DNA of 64,000 nucleotides from positions 1,318,666 through 1,382,665 of the forward strand of contig KV440964.1 of assembly GCA_001636495.1 (NCBI GenBank), read 5' to 3'. The notes beneath the pieces are model-generated. The model did no database searches. It was given only the letters and a program-made list of their open reading frames with translations, and was not told the DNA's origin. This document shows, in pieces, positions 45,085 to 53,937 of the stretch (position 1 is its first letter; each line of letters begins with the position of its first letter). A program made the position numbers and the translations under genes. This DNA is from Sutcliffiella horikoshii (GTDB taxonomy: Bacteria > Bacillota > Bacilli > Bacillales > Bacillaceae_I).

Positions 45085-45270
45085 GCTGTTGATTGGAGCA
45101 TAGGGCGAAGACTCCTCGAAAATGCTACGCATTTTCTTCGTGCGAAGTATCGCTGCCGAAGCCTTCCTTGTCCTACGGGAGATAGCGCTTAGCGGAGACC
45201 CCACAGGCAAAGCCGAGGAGGCTCCGCAAGCGCCCCGTGGAAAGCGAAGCCCGGTGCGGAAATCAACAGC
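45085..45270 (-). repeat. Palindromic repeat family A, copy 5 with insert
   Basis: Ends GCTGTTGATTGGAGC and GCGGAAATCAACAGC flank the usual core. About 58 bp are inserted at 45117-45175, and these contain their own hairpin GAAAATGC(TAC)GCATTTTC. It sits between nagZ and namZ within an operon-like run. Confidence 0.85.
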
Positions 45271-45315
45271 GGTGTCTAACAACACCTAAGATTTAAAAAA
45301 CGGGAGGGGAAAAGA

Positions 45316-46584
45316 TTGAAAAAATGGCTGATCACTTTATTAACAACCGTATTAGTTCTATCAACACTGTCCGTAGTATTTGCAGATAATGGAAACGGAA
45401 AAAGCAAAGGCAAGGGGAAGGGCAAGAAATTTGAACTTGGAGTAGAAGTCCTTCTAAATGAAGAAAAGCATCTCATTGAAGGGAAACGAGTGGGACTTAT
45501 CACAAACCCGACAGGAGTGGATCAAGGGCTGAACAGTATTGTAGACACGCTTCACAATGATCCTGATACAGAATTAACAGCTCTTTATGGACCAGAACAT
45601 GGGGTGCGTGGGGATGCCCAAGCAGGTCAATATGTGGATTTCTATATTGATGAAAAAACAGGTCTTCCGGTTTACAGCCTATACGGACCAACAAGAAAGC
45701 CAACGCCGGAAATGCTAGAGGATATCGACGTATTACTTTTTGACATTCAAGACGTCGGAACGCGTTTCTACACATATATCTATACAATGGCATATGCAAT
45801 GGAAGCCGCACAGGAAAACGACATTCCTATCGTTGTCTTGGACAGGCCGAACCCATTAAGTGGATTAAAAGTTGAAGGCCCTGTGCTTGATATGAAGTAT
45901 GCATCCTTTGTAGGAAACTATGCCATTCCATTAAGACACGGAATGACGGTAGGAGAACTTGCTAAATTGTTTAATGAAGAATTCGGAATCGGTGCAGATT
46001 TAACGGTAGTAGAAATGAATGGCTGGAAACGCAACATGTATTATGACGACACGCCGCTTGAGTTTGTTATGCCATCACCGAATATGCCAACATTGGAAAC
46101 GGCACTAGTTTATCCAGGTGGAGCTCTTATCGAAGGAACGAATGTATCCGAGGGACGCGGGACGACCAAGCCATTTGAACTGATTGGTGCTCCGTTTATG
46201 AATGCGGATGACGTGGCAACTGAGTTAAATAATTTGAAATTATCAGGAGTGACCTTCAGAGCTGCATCCTTTACACCAACATTTTCAAAACATGCTGGAA
46301 GGCTATCTCATGGAATTCAAATCCATATTACAGATAGAGATTCCTTCAAACCGGTTGAAACAGGCTTGCATATCGTTAAAACAATTCACGATATGTATCC
46401 GGAAGATTTTCAGTTCCGTGCAGAAAACAGTGCCGGTATCTCATTCTTCGATAACCTGATCGGTAACAGCTGGATCCGTAAAGGAATCGAAGAAGGAAGA
46501 TCTGTGGAAGACTTAGTCTCCCAATGGCAAGGTGAATTAAGCGAATTCAATGAAGTTCGCCGACAATACCTAATCTACAAATAA
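45316..46584 (+). CDS. namZ: Secreted exo-beta-N-acetylmuramidase NamZ (DUF1343)
   Basis: This 422-residue protein has a signal peptide (LITLLTTVLVLSTLSVVFA) and a basic Lys/Gly linker. The DUF1343 fold follows, with GLITNPTGVDQ, YGPEHGVRGDAQAG, LLFDIQDVGTRFYTYIYTM and TNVSEGRGTTKPFE. NamZ removes MurNAc from the non-reducing end of wall glycans. The start is TTG, supported by GGGAGGGG 8 bases before. It is separated from nagZ by repeat copy 5. Confidence 0.9.
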   Translation: MKKWLITLLTTVLVLSTLSVVFADNGNGKSKGKGKGKKFELGVEVLLNEEKHLIEGKRVGLITNPTGVDQGLNSIVDTLHNDPDTELTALYGPEHGVRGDAQAGQYVDFYIDEKTGLPVYSLYGPTRKPTPEMLEDIDVLLFDIQDVGTRFYTYIYTMAYAMEAAQENDIPIVVLDRPNPLSGLKVEGPVLDMKYASFVGNYAIPLRHGMTVGELAKLFNEEFGIGADLTVVEMNGWKRNMYYDDTPLEFVMPSPNMPTLETALVYPGGALIEGTNVSEGRGTTKPFELIGAPFMNADDVATELNNLKLSGVTFRAASFTPTFSKHAGRLSHGIQIHITDRDSFKPVETGLHIVKTIHDMYPEDFQFRAENSAGISFFDNLIGNSWIRKGIEEGRSVEDLVSQWQGELSEFNEVRRQYLIYK

Positions 46585-46592
46585 TAGCAACA

Positions 46593-46630
46593 AGGAACTT
46601 GAGGCGGAAAAAGCCTCGAGTTCTTTTCCC
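46593..46630 (+). terminator. namZ terminator
   Basis: The stem AAGGAACTTGAGGC/GCCTCGAGTTCTTTT has one mismatch and a 7-base loop. It stops the wall-hydrolase transcript before the PTS gene. Confidence 0.85.
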
Positions 46631-46652
46631 TTAATTTTAAAAAAGTAACCTA

Positions 46653-46780
46653 GCTGGTGATTGGAGCAATAGGCGGAGACTCCTGAGGGAGATAGCGTTT
46701 AGGGGAGACCCCGCAGGCGAAGCCGAGGAGGCTCCCCAAACGCCCCTAGGAAAGCGAAGCCTAGTGCGGAAATCAACAGC
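46653..46780 (-). repeat. Palindromic repeat family A, copy 6
   Basis: It starts GCTGGTGATTGGAGC and ends GCGGAAATCAACAGC, in the same orientation as copies 3 and 5. It lies between namZ and nagP. Confidence 0.85.
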
Positions 46781-46826
46781 GGTGTTTAAAAAATAGATAA
46801 CTAGACCACTAGGCATGTACTAATGT

Positions 46827-46840
46827 TGTTAGCGGTTACA
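46827..46840 (+). promoter_or_regulatory. cre-like catabolite control site upstream of nagP
   Basis: TGTTAGCGGTTACA matches the cre consensus TGWAANCGNTNWCA at 13 of 14 positions. It lies 39 bp before the PTS gene start, where CcpA binding would repress transcription in the presence of glucose. Confidence 0.7.
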
Positions 46841-46878
46841 TAATGTTTATTAAACCAAAAGAAAAGAGGTGCTTGTTC

Positions 46879-48252
46879 ATGTTAGGTTTTTTACAGAAAA
46901 TCGGTAAATCTTTGATGCTGCCTATCGCGATTATGCCTGCAGCTGCCTTGCTCCTACGTTTAGGGCAAGAGGACTTATTAAATATTCCTTTCATATCCGC
47001 AGCAGGAAATGCTGTATTTGGAAATCTTGCATTATTATTTGCCATTGGTGTCGCCATCGGGTTCTCAAGAGATGGTAGTGGAGCCGCGGCACTTGCGGGA
47101 GCAGTAGGTTACTTCGTACTGACCAATGGTGCTTCAGCCATCAATGAGTCTATTAATATGGGAGTGCTGGGAGGGATCATCTCAGGGATTATAGCCGGTC
47201 TACTCTATAACAAATATTATAATATCAAACTACCGGACTGGCTCGGGTTCTTTGGCGGCAGGCGTTTTGTGCCAATTATCACCTCCCTTGTCATGTTGCT
47301 TCTAGCCTTCTTATTCGGATATTTATGGCCGCCAGTTCAAGCATTCATCGATGGTATCGGAGAATGGATTATCGGTGCAGGAGCCACGGGAGTAGGGATT
47401 TTTGGTTTCTTAAACAGATTGCTGATTCCATTGGGACTTCACCACATCCTAAATACTATAGTATGGTTTGAGTTTGGGGAATTTACCAATGCAGCAGGAG
47501 AGGTAATAAAAGGAGATCTATGGCGATTCCTTGCAGGTGATGCATCTGCTGGTATATTCATGGCCGGATTCTTCCTTATCATGATGTTCGGACTTCCAGG
47601 AGCAGCACTTGCTATGATTGCAGCAGCCAAAAAAGAACGGAGAAAGGCGATGGCAGGGGCACTGATCGGATTGGCATTTACTTCTTTCCTTACAGGTATT
47701 ACGGAGCCAATCGAGTTCTCTTTCATGTTTTTATCTCCAATTCTCTATCTGATACACGCATTCCTGACAGGGACAGCGATGTCAGTCGCCTACTTGCTTG
47801 ATATCCATCATGGATTCGGTTTCTCGGCAGGTGCGATTGATTATTTACTAAACTTTGGAATTGCCCAAAAGCCTATCCTACTTGCAGGTGTGGGTCTGGT
47901 GTACGGAGGATTGTACTTCGTTATCTTCTACTTCCTGATCAAGAAGCTCGACTTGAAGACGCCTGGTCGTGAAGATGAAGTGGCAGGAGAATTCACACAA
48001 AGTGCTGAGAAAGGAAACTATGCGGATCTTGCAGATGGCTATCTGGCAGCACTTGGTGGAAAAGAAAATGTCTTGGAGATCGATAATTGTGTCACGAGAC
48101 TCCGACTGAAAGTAAATGATTCCTCAGCAGTCGACGAAGCAAAGCTTAAAGAGCTTGGAGCGAAGGGAATCGTCAAACTGAGCAAAACAAACATGCAGGT
48201 CATTGTCGGGACGGATGTAGAATTTTTGGCAGATGAGCTGAGGAAGAAATAA
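46879..48252 (+). CDS. nagP: PTS N-acetylglucosamine-type EIICB permease
   Basis: This 457-residue Glc-family PTS permease has about ten membrane helices in the IIC domain (LPIAIMPAAALLLRLGQ, NRLLIPLGLHHILNTIVWFE, TGITEPIEFSFMF). The C-terminal IIB domain has phosphocysteine C404 in EIDNCVTRLRLKV. There is no IIA domain, so it uses another protein's EIIA. Sequence fits NagP, but MurP (MurNAc) is possible in this context. ATG 46879 follows AGAGGTG; ATG 46843 is too close to the cre site and has no ribosome binding site. Confidence 0.82.
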   Translation: MLGFLQKIGKSLMLPIAIMPAAALLLRLGQEDLLNIPFISAAGNAVFGNLALLFAIGVAIGFSRDGSGAAALAGAVGYFVLTNGASAINESINMGVLGGIISGIIAGLLYNKYYNIKLPDWLGFFGGRRFVPIITSLVMLLLAFLFGYLWPPVQAFIDGIGEWIIGAGATGVGIFGFLNRLLIPLGLHHILNTIVWFEFGEFTNAAGEVIKGDLWRFLAGDASAGIFMAGFFLIMMFGLPGAALAMIAAAKKERRKAMAGALIGLAFTSFLTGITEPIEFSFMFLSPILYLIHAFLTGTAMSVAYLLDIHHGFGFSAGAIDYLLNFGIAQKPILLAGVGLVYGGLYFVIFYFLIKKLDLKTPGREDEVAGEFTQSAEKGNYADLADGYLAALGGKENVLEIDNCVTRLRLKVNDSSAVDEAKLKELGAKGIVKLSKTNMQVIVGTDVEFLADELRKK

Positions 48253-48265
48253 AGGAAAGTAGTTG

Positions 48266-48303
48266 AAAATGCCTAGACGGGATATCTCGTTTAGGCATTT
48301 TTA
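48266..48303 (+). terminator. nagP terminator
   Basis: The stem AAAATGCCTA/TAGGCATTTTT has a GACGGGATATCTCGTT inner region that also pairs partly. Confidence 0.85.
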
Positions 48304-48390
48304 TGTTACTAAGGCATTTAAATATTATTTTATTTTCCACCTCTATTTTCTGTTAATATAGTAGCAATGAAACTCCCGGAGGAAATACAT

Positions 48391-49986
48391 ATGTTGAAAA
48401 AATTGAGATTGAGGCCTCTCATTATATTGCTGGTATGTCTTGTGGTCGTGTTATCTCTATTAATAACAGATATATTAATAAGCCAGCACGTAACGAAAAC
48501 GATTAAAGAAGACCAAGAAGAAAAAGCTAAGATAATAGCAAGGATTGTTGCGAAGGATGATATAGTAAGGCAGGGATTGATAGTTGATGAAAAAGCTTCA
48601 GACATTCAGTCTTATACTGCAGAGGTATTAGAGACGGCAGATGTTTTATTTATAGTTGTAATGGATATGGACGGTATCAGAAAGTCTCATCCAAATGAAG
48701 AGAATATAGGCCTCCCTTTTGAAGGGGGAGATGAAAAAGCAGTACTTGAAGGAGAAGAGAGTACATCCATATCCAAAGGAACAATGATAACCTCTTTACG
48801 CACCTTCACACCTGTTTATGATGAACAAGGAAGTCAGATTGGTGCTGTTGCTGTGGGAATTTCCCTTGATAAGGTGGAAGACTTTGTATTTGCAAGCCAT
48901 GTAAAGCTACTTATCGGTTCAGTCTTTGGATTAATTGCTGGCTTAATTGGTGCGATCTTGATTGCCGCATACATTAAGAGGACATTGTATGGCTTGGAGC
49001 CCTTTGCCATTGCTAAAATCCTTCAGGAGAGGGACACCATGCTTCAATCTGTCCGGGAAGGGATAATAGCCGTAGATAGAGAAGCTCGGATAGTACTTGT
49101 AAACAAATCGGCTATTGCTATTTTCAAAAAGGCTGGACTTGAAGAAGATCCGGTGGGAAGGAAGGTGAGTGAGTATTTACCAAGTTCCCGACTGGATAAA
49201 ATACTAGACTCAGGAACGCCGGAGTTTGACGAAGAGCTGGATATCAACGGTGTATCATGTCTTGTCAACAGGGTACCGCTAAAAGTGGATGGACATGTTG
49301 TAGGGGCAATATCCACCTTCCGTGATAAAACGGAAGTGGACATCCTTGCGGAACAGCTTACAGGTGTTAAGTCATATGCAGAGGCTTTACGGGCTCAGTC
49401 ACATGAGTTTATGAATAAACTGCAAGTCATTTTAGGGATGGTCAGGATGAAGAATTATGATCAACTCACAGAATTCATTAACGAAACGGTCCAAAACCGA
49501 CATAAAGAAATAGGGATTGTAACAACAAATATAGAAAATCCGGTGCTGTCTGGTTTTATTCTTGGCAAGCTGAGTTATGCCAGGGAATCGGGAGTTGAAC
49601 TGTCAGTGATTACAAAGACATCCATCCCTGAACCTGCACAGTCCACAACCGTTCATGAACTAATCACGATACTTGGAAATTTGATTGATAACGGTATTGA
49701 AGCAGTGAAAAATAAAGAGCGTAAAAAAGTGAGTGTTACACTATCTTTTAGTAAACAGACTCTTACTATCATGGTAGAAGATTTAGGTACGGGAATAAAG
49801 CACATGGTCCTTAAGAATATATTCTCAAAAGGATATTCCACAAAGGGACCAAATCGTGGCTATGGGTTATTTTTAGTGAAAAAAAGTGTGGATAAACTTG
49901 GAGGAACGCTTGTAGTGGATACTTTTCAAAACAAAGGGACCATTTTTCAAATAGATATACCATTTGAGGTGAACAGCAATGATTAA
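48391..49986 (+). CDS. malK: Malate-type sensor histidine kinase MalK (CitA/DcuS family)
   Basis: This 531-residue kinase has two membrane helices (about residues 12-35 and 170-190) around an extracellular PAS-like ligand domain. A cytoplasmic PAS (RIVLVNKSAIAIFKKAGLEE) and a SPOB_a-type kinase core with RAQSHEFMNKLQVILG (H338) follow, then HATPase with VEDLGTGIKHM. This is the CitA/DctS/MalK family for C4 or hydroxy-acid sensing. ATG 48391 follows GGAGGAAA. It overlaps malR by 8 bases. Malate is inferred from the two genes downstream. Confidence 0.88.
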   Translation: MLKKLRLRPLIILLVCLVVVLSLLITDILISQHVTKTIKEDQEEKAKIIARIVAKDDIVRQGLIVDEKASDIQSYTAEVLETADVLFIVVMDMDGIRKSHPNEENIGLPFEGGDEKAVLEGEESTSISKGTMITSLRTFTPVYDEQGSQIGAVAVGISLDKVEDFVFASHVKLLIGSVFGLIAGLIGAILIAAYIKRTLYGLEPFAIAKILQERDTMLQSVREGIIAVDREARIVLVNKSAIAIFKKAGLEEDPVGRKVSEYLPSSRLDKILDSGTPEFDEELDINGVSCLVNRVPLKVDGHVVGAISTFRDKTEVDILAEQLTGVKSYAEALRAQSHEFMNKLQVILGMVRMKNYDQLTEFINETVQNRHKEIGIVTTNIENPVLSGFILGKLSYARESGVELSVITKTSIPEPAQSTTVHELITILGNLIDNGIEAVKNKERKKVSVTLSFSKQTLTIMVEDLGTGIKHMVLKNIFSKGYSTKGPNRGYGLFLVKKSVDKLGGTLVVDTFQNKGTIFQIDIPFEVNSND

Positions 49987-50689
49987 AGTTTTGATACTCG
50001 ATGATGATCCGATGGTGGCGGAATTCAATAAACGGTACCTTGAAGAGTTGGACGGCTTTACTCTTGTAGATATTGTTCATACTCCTGATGCCGCCCAAGA
50101 TGTTTTGCAGAAAAAAGAAGTGGACCTTCTTCTACTCGATAATTTTATGCCTGGAAAAACAGGACTCGAACTATTGAGGAATTTAAGAACAGCCCAAGCA
50201 CGATTGGATGTCATTTTTATTACAGCCGCATCCGATGCCCAAACAATCCGGACAGCCTTAAGCTACGGGGCTTTCGATTATCTTATCAAACCTTTTGAAT
50301 TTGATAGATTCAAGCAGGCACTTCTAAGATATAAAGATAAATCGACCCTGTTAACCAGTCAACAGGTCTTTAATCAAAAAGAGCTTGATCAACAGATACT
50401 TCATCAGCAGCATCAAACAACGGAAGCTGAAAGTCTTCCAAAAGGATTGACAAAAGCGACCTTGAAAGTGGTAATGGACGCAATACAACTGAAAAAATCC
50501 GATTCCTTTTCCACAGAGGATATTGCAGAGATTACTCAAATATCCAGGGTTTCCATCAGGAAGTATTTGAAATTCCTTAAAAGTATTGGTGTACTGGGGG
50601 AAAGGATGACGTATGGAACCATCGGCAGACCAATTTATCAATACGTCTATAAAGAAATGAACGTCGAAGTACTTTCAAAGTACTATTAA
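49979..50689 (+). CDS. malR: Response regulator MalR (CitB/DcuR family)
   Basis: This 236-residue regulator has a receiver domain (VLILDDDPMVAEFN, D54 in LLLLDNFMPGKTG) and a C-terminal HTH typical of CitT/MalR (STEDIAEITQISRVSIRKYL). In B. subtilis MalR activates maeN and malic enzyme genes in response to malate. It is coupled to malK and is followed by repeat copy 7. Confidence 0.9.
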   Translation: MIKVLILDDDPMVAEFNKRYLEELDGFTLVDIVHTPDAAQDVLQKKEVDLLLLDNFMPGKTGLELLRNLRTAQARLDVIFITAASDAQTIRTALSYGAFDYLIKPFEFDRFKQALLRYKDKSTLLTSQQVFNQKELDQQILHQQHQTTEAESLPKGLTKATLKVVMDAIQLKKSDSFSTEDIAEITQISRVSIRKYLKFLKSIGVLGERMTYGTIGRPIYQYVYKEMNVEVLSKYY

Positions 50690-50708
50690 TAAGGCTCTGT
50701 TAAACACC

Positions 50709-50836
50709 GCTGTTGATTTCCGCACCGGGCTTCGCTTTCCACGGGGCGCTTGCGGAGCCTCCTCGGCTTGGCCTGCGGGGTCTCCGCTAAGCGCTACCTC
50801 CCGTAGGAGTCTACGCCCTTTGCTCCAATCAACAGC
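50709..50836 (+). repeat. Palindromic repeat family A, copy 7
   Basis: It starts GCTGTTGATTTCCGC and ends GCTCCAATCAACAGC; it is the best-matched arm pair of all copies. It begins 20 bp after malR. Confidence 0.88.
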
Positions 50837-50881
50837 TATAAAACTCTCGAAAATTCATAATAATCTTTTAGCAGAACAATT

Positions 50882-50911
50882 TAAAAGTGACCTTACCGGG
50901 TCGCTTTTTTT
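50882..50911 (+). terminator. malR terminator
   Basis: The stem AAAAGTGACC/GGGTCGCTTTT has one mismatch, then a T-run. Confidence 0.85.
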
Positions 50912-50969
50912 AGTTACAAAACTCGTATATTAGTTTATTAATCTATGAAAAGCACATCTTTCGGAGTAG

Positions 50970-50996
50970 TATGATAAAAAAGTGAAAGCGATTTCT
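50970..50996 (+). promoter_or_regulatory. -10 element and cre-like site before the malic enzyme gene
   Basis: TATGAT (50970-50975) is a likely -10. Directly downstream, TGAAAGCGATTTCT (50983-50996) matches the cre consensus at 13 of 14 positions, a placement suited to CcpA blocking of early elongation. Confidence 0.65.
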
Positions 50997-51012
50997 TGAA
51001 GGAGTGTTGGAT

Positions 51013-52203
51013 ATGAGAGGAACGAATTTGAAGGAGAAAGCTTTGAATCTTCATCGTGAAAATGCTGGAAAGATAGCTGTCGTCAGCAAGATTGATATAC
51101 AAACGGATGATGACCTAAGTTTAGCTTACACACCTGGTGTTGGAGATGTGTGCAAAGAGATTGTGAAAGATCCCGCCAATATAAATACTTTAACATCACG
51201 AGGCAATATGGTTGCTGTTGTGACAGATGGTACTGCAGTGCTTGGTCTTGGCGATATCGGCCCTAAAGCAGCGATGCCCGTGATGGAAGGGAAAAGCATT
51301 TTATTCAAACAGTTTGCAGATATTGATGCATTTCCAATCTGCCTGGATACGAAAGACGTGGATGAAATCGTCTCTATCGTTAAAGCACTTCAGCCAACCT
51401 TTGCAGGTATTAACCTGGAGGATATTTCAGCACCTAGATGCTTTGAAATAGAAGAAAGATTAAAGAAGGAACTTGATATCCCAGTATTCCATGATGATCA
51501 GCATGGAACGGCAATCGTTGTATTGGGTGCATTGATCAATGCATTAAAGCTAGTGAAGAAGCCGATGGAGAAGACTAAAATCGTTATCAATGGTGCTGGA
51601 GCTGCAGGGATTTCGATTGCGAAGCTTCTTCTAAAAGCGGGCTTTGCAGATATCAGCCTTGTCAGCTTGGAAGGTATTGTTTGTGAAGGTCTGGATTGGA
51701 TGAATGCCAGCCAAGAAGAGATAGCCAAAAGAACAAATCTGCATCAGATTAATGGAACGCTTAACGAGGCTATCTCCGGTGCAGATGTATTCATCGGTGT
51801 TTCCGGACCGGCAGCTTTGAAGCAGAGCCATATCATGAAAATGGCTAAAGATCCGATCGTCTTTGCACTTGCAAATCCTATACCTGAAATCTATCCGGAA
51901 GAGGCTCTTGCCGCAGGAGCAGTAGTGGTGGGAACGGGTCGCTCCGATTATCCTAACCAGATTAATAATCTCTTGGCTTTCCCAGGGATATTCAGAGGGG
52001 CCCTAGACTCCGGGGCTACCAATATCACAGAAGAAATGAAGATAGCTGCTGCCTATGCCATCGCAAAAATGGTAAGTGAAAAAGAATTGCGTGCAGACAA
52101 TATCATTCCTAGAGCATTAGACAAACAAGTGGCAGTAGAAGTATCCAAGGCTGTCGCTAACATTGCCAAAAAGAAACCAGTCCAATCAAGTTCTGTATCT
52201 TAA
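51013..52203 (+). CDS. NAD(P)-dependent malic enzyme
   Basis: This 396-residue enzyme of the short (YtsJ-like) malic enzyme class has [15 protein letters not shown], the catalytic region [10 protein letters not shown]-like [17 protein letters not shown], the metal site [12 protein letters not shown] and the dinucleotide fold [15 protein letters not shown]. It converts malate to pyruvate, CO2 and reduced cofactor in the cytoplasm. ATG 51013 follows GAAGGAG. It is 51 bases upstream of maeN, so malate uptake and decarboxylation are one unit. Confidence 0.93.
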   Translation: MRGTNLKEKALNLHRENAGKIAVVSKIDIQTDDDLSLAYTPGVGDVCKEIVKDPANINTLTSRGNMVAVVTDGTAVLGLGDIGPKAAMPVMEGKSILFKQFADIDAFPICLDTKDVDEIVSIVKALQPTFAGINLEDISAPRCFEIEERLKKELDIPVFHDDQHGTAIVVLGALINALKLVKKPMEKTKIVINGAGAAGISIAKLLLKAGFADISLVSLEGIVCEGLDWMNASQEEIAKRTNLHQINGTLNEAISGADVFIGVSGPAALKQSHIMKMAKDPIVFALANPIPEIYPEEALAAGAVVVGTGRSDYPNQINNLLAFPGIFRGALDSGATNITEEMKIAAAYAIAKMVSEKELRADNIIPRALDKQVAVEVSKAVANIAKKKPVQSSSVS

Positions 52204-52254
52204 TAGATACAGGGCTTGATGATCATCATTTTCTATAAAAAGGAGTTGTTTTAA

Positions 52255-53586
52255 ATGGAGCAAGCTGTAAAAAAGAACACAGAAACTCTATCTTCTAATA
52301 ACAATGCGAAAATTTACTCCATTCCCAATAAACAAAGCTTAAGCATTTTTAATATACCTGTTCTATGGTTTGGGGTGTTCCTTGTTTTGACAGCACTGGC
52401 TGTATACACTGACAACCTGCCAACTGGTATGATAGGTGCGCTCCTTGTTATGGTAGTGTTCGGGGAAGCGTTGGGCTGGATAGGGGACCGTTTACCCATC
52501 ATCAAGACTTTCCTCGGCGGCGGAGCCATTGTGGCTATTTTTGGTTCCGCTTACATGGTCTATAGTGGGTTGTTACCCGAAAGCGTTGCTACCTCCATCA
52601 GTGACTTTATGACAACCGGGGGATTCCTTGACTTTTACATTGCCGCCTTGATTACAGGAAGTATTTTAGGAATGAACTCCCAAATGCTTGTCAAAGTAGG
52701 TGTGCGCTTCTTCTTGCCGATCATGGGTGCGGTGCTTGGTGCGATGGCCATCGCTGCGATTGTCGGAATGATGGTCGGATTCACACTCCAGGAAGCGGTG
52801 TTAGTCATTACCCTGCCAATACTTGGTGGTGGAATGGGTGCCGGGGCAGTACCTATGAGTCAAATCTATTCAGAGCTTTTAGGAAACAGTCCAAGCTATT
52901 ATATTTCTATACTGGTACCTGCATTGGCTCTTGGAAATGTATTTGCGATTGTCCTTGCCAGCGCTTTGAATGTTTTAGGAAACAAAGTGCCAAGCCTTTC
53001 CGGAAACGGTGTACTAATGAAAGGTTTTACGTATGAAAAAACAGAACAAAAATACGAAATAGGGAAAATGGGCGCAGGTATGGCTGCGGCGTTAACCTTT
53101 TTCACCATCGGTTTTTTATTGGATGGATTTATGCCGTTGCATCCATATGCCATCATGATCATCTTGATTGCCGTTGTAAAAATAGCTAACCTTCTTCCAT
53201 CATCAGTTGTGGAGGGAGCGAGCCAGTGGTATCAGTTTGTTGCGAAAAACTGGACGTTGGCATTGCTGTTTGGAATAGGTGTAGCATATACAGACCTTGA
53301 CGCAGTTTTGAATGCACTTAGCGTTCAGTACATCCTGATTGTTGCTGGTGTCGTAGTTGGAGCTGTCATCGGTGCGGGTATTTTAGGAAAGCTGGTAGGA
53401 TTTTATCCAATAGAATCAGCCATTACTGCTGGCCTATGCATGGCAAATATGGGCGGAACAGGAGATGTTGCCGTATTATCTGCTGCAAAGAGGATGGAGT
53501 TAATGCCATTTGCTCAAATCTCTTCAAGGCTTGGAGGAGCGTTAATCCTACTTGGTGCGGGCTTGATTATTCCTTTGTTTTTATAG
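52255..53586 (+). CDS. maeN: Na+/malate symporter MaeN (2-hydroxycarboxylate transporter family)
   Basis: The 443-residue membrane protein has about 11 helices and the two 2HCT re-entrant loop motifs: LGGGMGAGAVPMSQIYSE (GGxG first) and MANMGGTGDVAVLSAAKRM (second). It imports malate (or citrate) with sodium. It lies directly after malic enzyme. AAAGGAG precedes the ATG. MaeN is favoured over CimH by the malKR context. Confidence 0.9.
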   Translation: MEQAVKKNTETLSSNNNAKIYSIPNKQSLSIFNIPVLWFGVFLVLTALAVYTDNLPTGMIGALLVMVVFGEALGWIGDRLPIIKTFLGGGAIVAIFGSAYMVYSGLLPESVATSISDFMTTGGFLDFYIAALITGSILGMNSQMLVKVGVRFFLPIMGAVLGAMAIAAIVGMMVGFTLQEAVLVITLPILGGGMGAGAVPMSQIYSELLGNSPSYYISILVPALALGNVFAIVLASALNVLGNKVPSLSGNGVLMKGFTYEKTEQKYEIGKMGAGMAAALTFFTIGFLLDGFMPLHPYAIMIILIAVVKIANLLPSSVVEGASQWYQFVAKNWTLALLFGIGVAYTDLDAVLNALSVQYILIVAGVVVGAVIGAGILGKLVGFYPIESAITAGLCMANMGGTGDVAVLSAAKRMELMPFAQISSRLGGALILLGAGLIIPLFL

Positions 53587-53593
53587 AGATGCA

Positions 53594-53631
53594 GAAAGTC
53601 TGGAGGAATTTATCTCCGGACTTTTCTTTTT
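53594..53631 (+). terminator. maeN terminator
   Basis: The stem AAGTCTGGAG/CTCCGGACTT has one G-T pair and an 8-base loop, followed by TTCTTTTT. Confidence 0.85.
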
Positions 53632-53746
53632 GCTATCATGGTATCATTCGTTTTTCATATAGTTAAAAAGTAGAATGTTGCGGTCATTTTTTTAAGTTTT
53701 TTGAAAAAAAGAGTATGCATTAATGTTATTTCTGTCGTAAGTGTAG

Positions 53747-53778
53747 TATAATCAAATAAATAATTCTTTATAAAGAAC
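53747..53778 (+). promoter_or_regulatory. Exopolysaccharide promoter -10 with SinR-like operator 1
   Basis: TATAAT (53747-53752) is followed 10 bp later by the palindrome ATTCTTTATAAAGAAC (53763-53778). This has the form of two GTTCTYT half-sites facing each other, the SinR target motif, and lies where it would cover the transcription start. Confidence 0.6.
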
Positions 53779-53844
53779 AAGGGTGAGGTGAAGTAGGAAG
53801 TAAATTGTAAAAAAAAACGGAAATTTTATTTTTTTTATCAACTC

Positions 53845-53860
53845 GTTCTTTATAACGAAT
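53845..53860 (+). promoter_or_regulatory. SinR-like operator 2
   Basis: GTTCTTTATAACGAAT has one exact GTTCTTT half-site and one diverged half-site, centred 82 bp downstream of operator 1. Two spaced sites could allow cooperative repression of the long leader. Confidence 0.55.
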
Positions 53861-53937
53861 AAATGTATAGGGTGTAAGGTGTGGAAGAGATTCCGTTAGG
53901 TTGATCTATGACCGATTAACTGTTATAGGAGGATATC

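Noticed and set aside
45070-45285. 71-residue minus-strand ORF between nagZ and namZ
   Set aside because: It is a reading frame through repeat copy 5, with no support.
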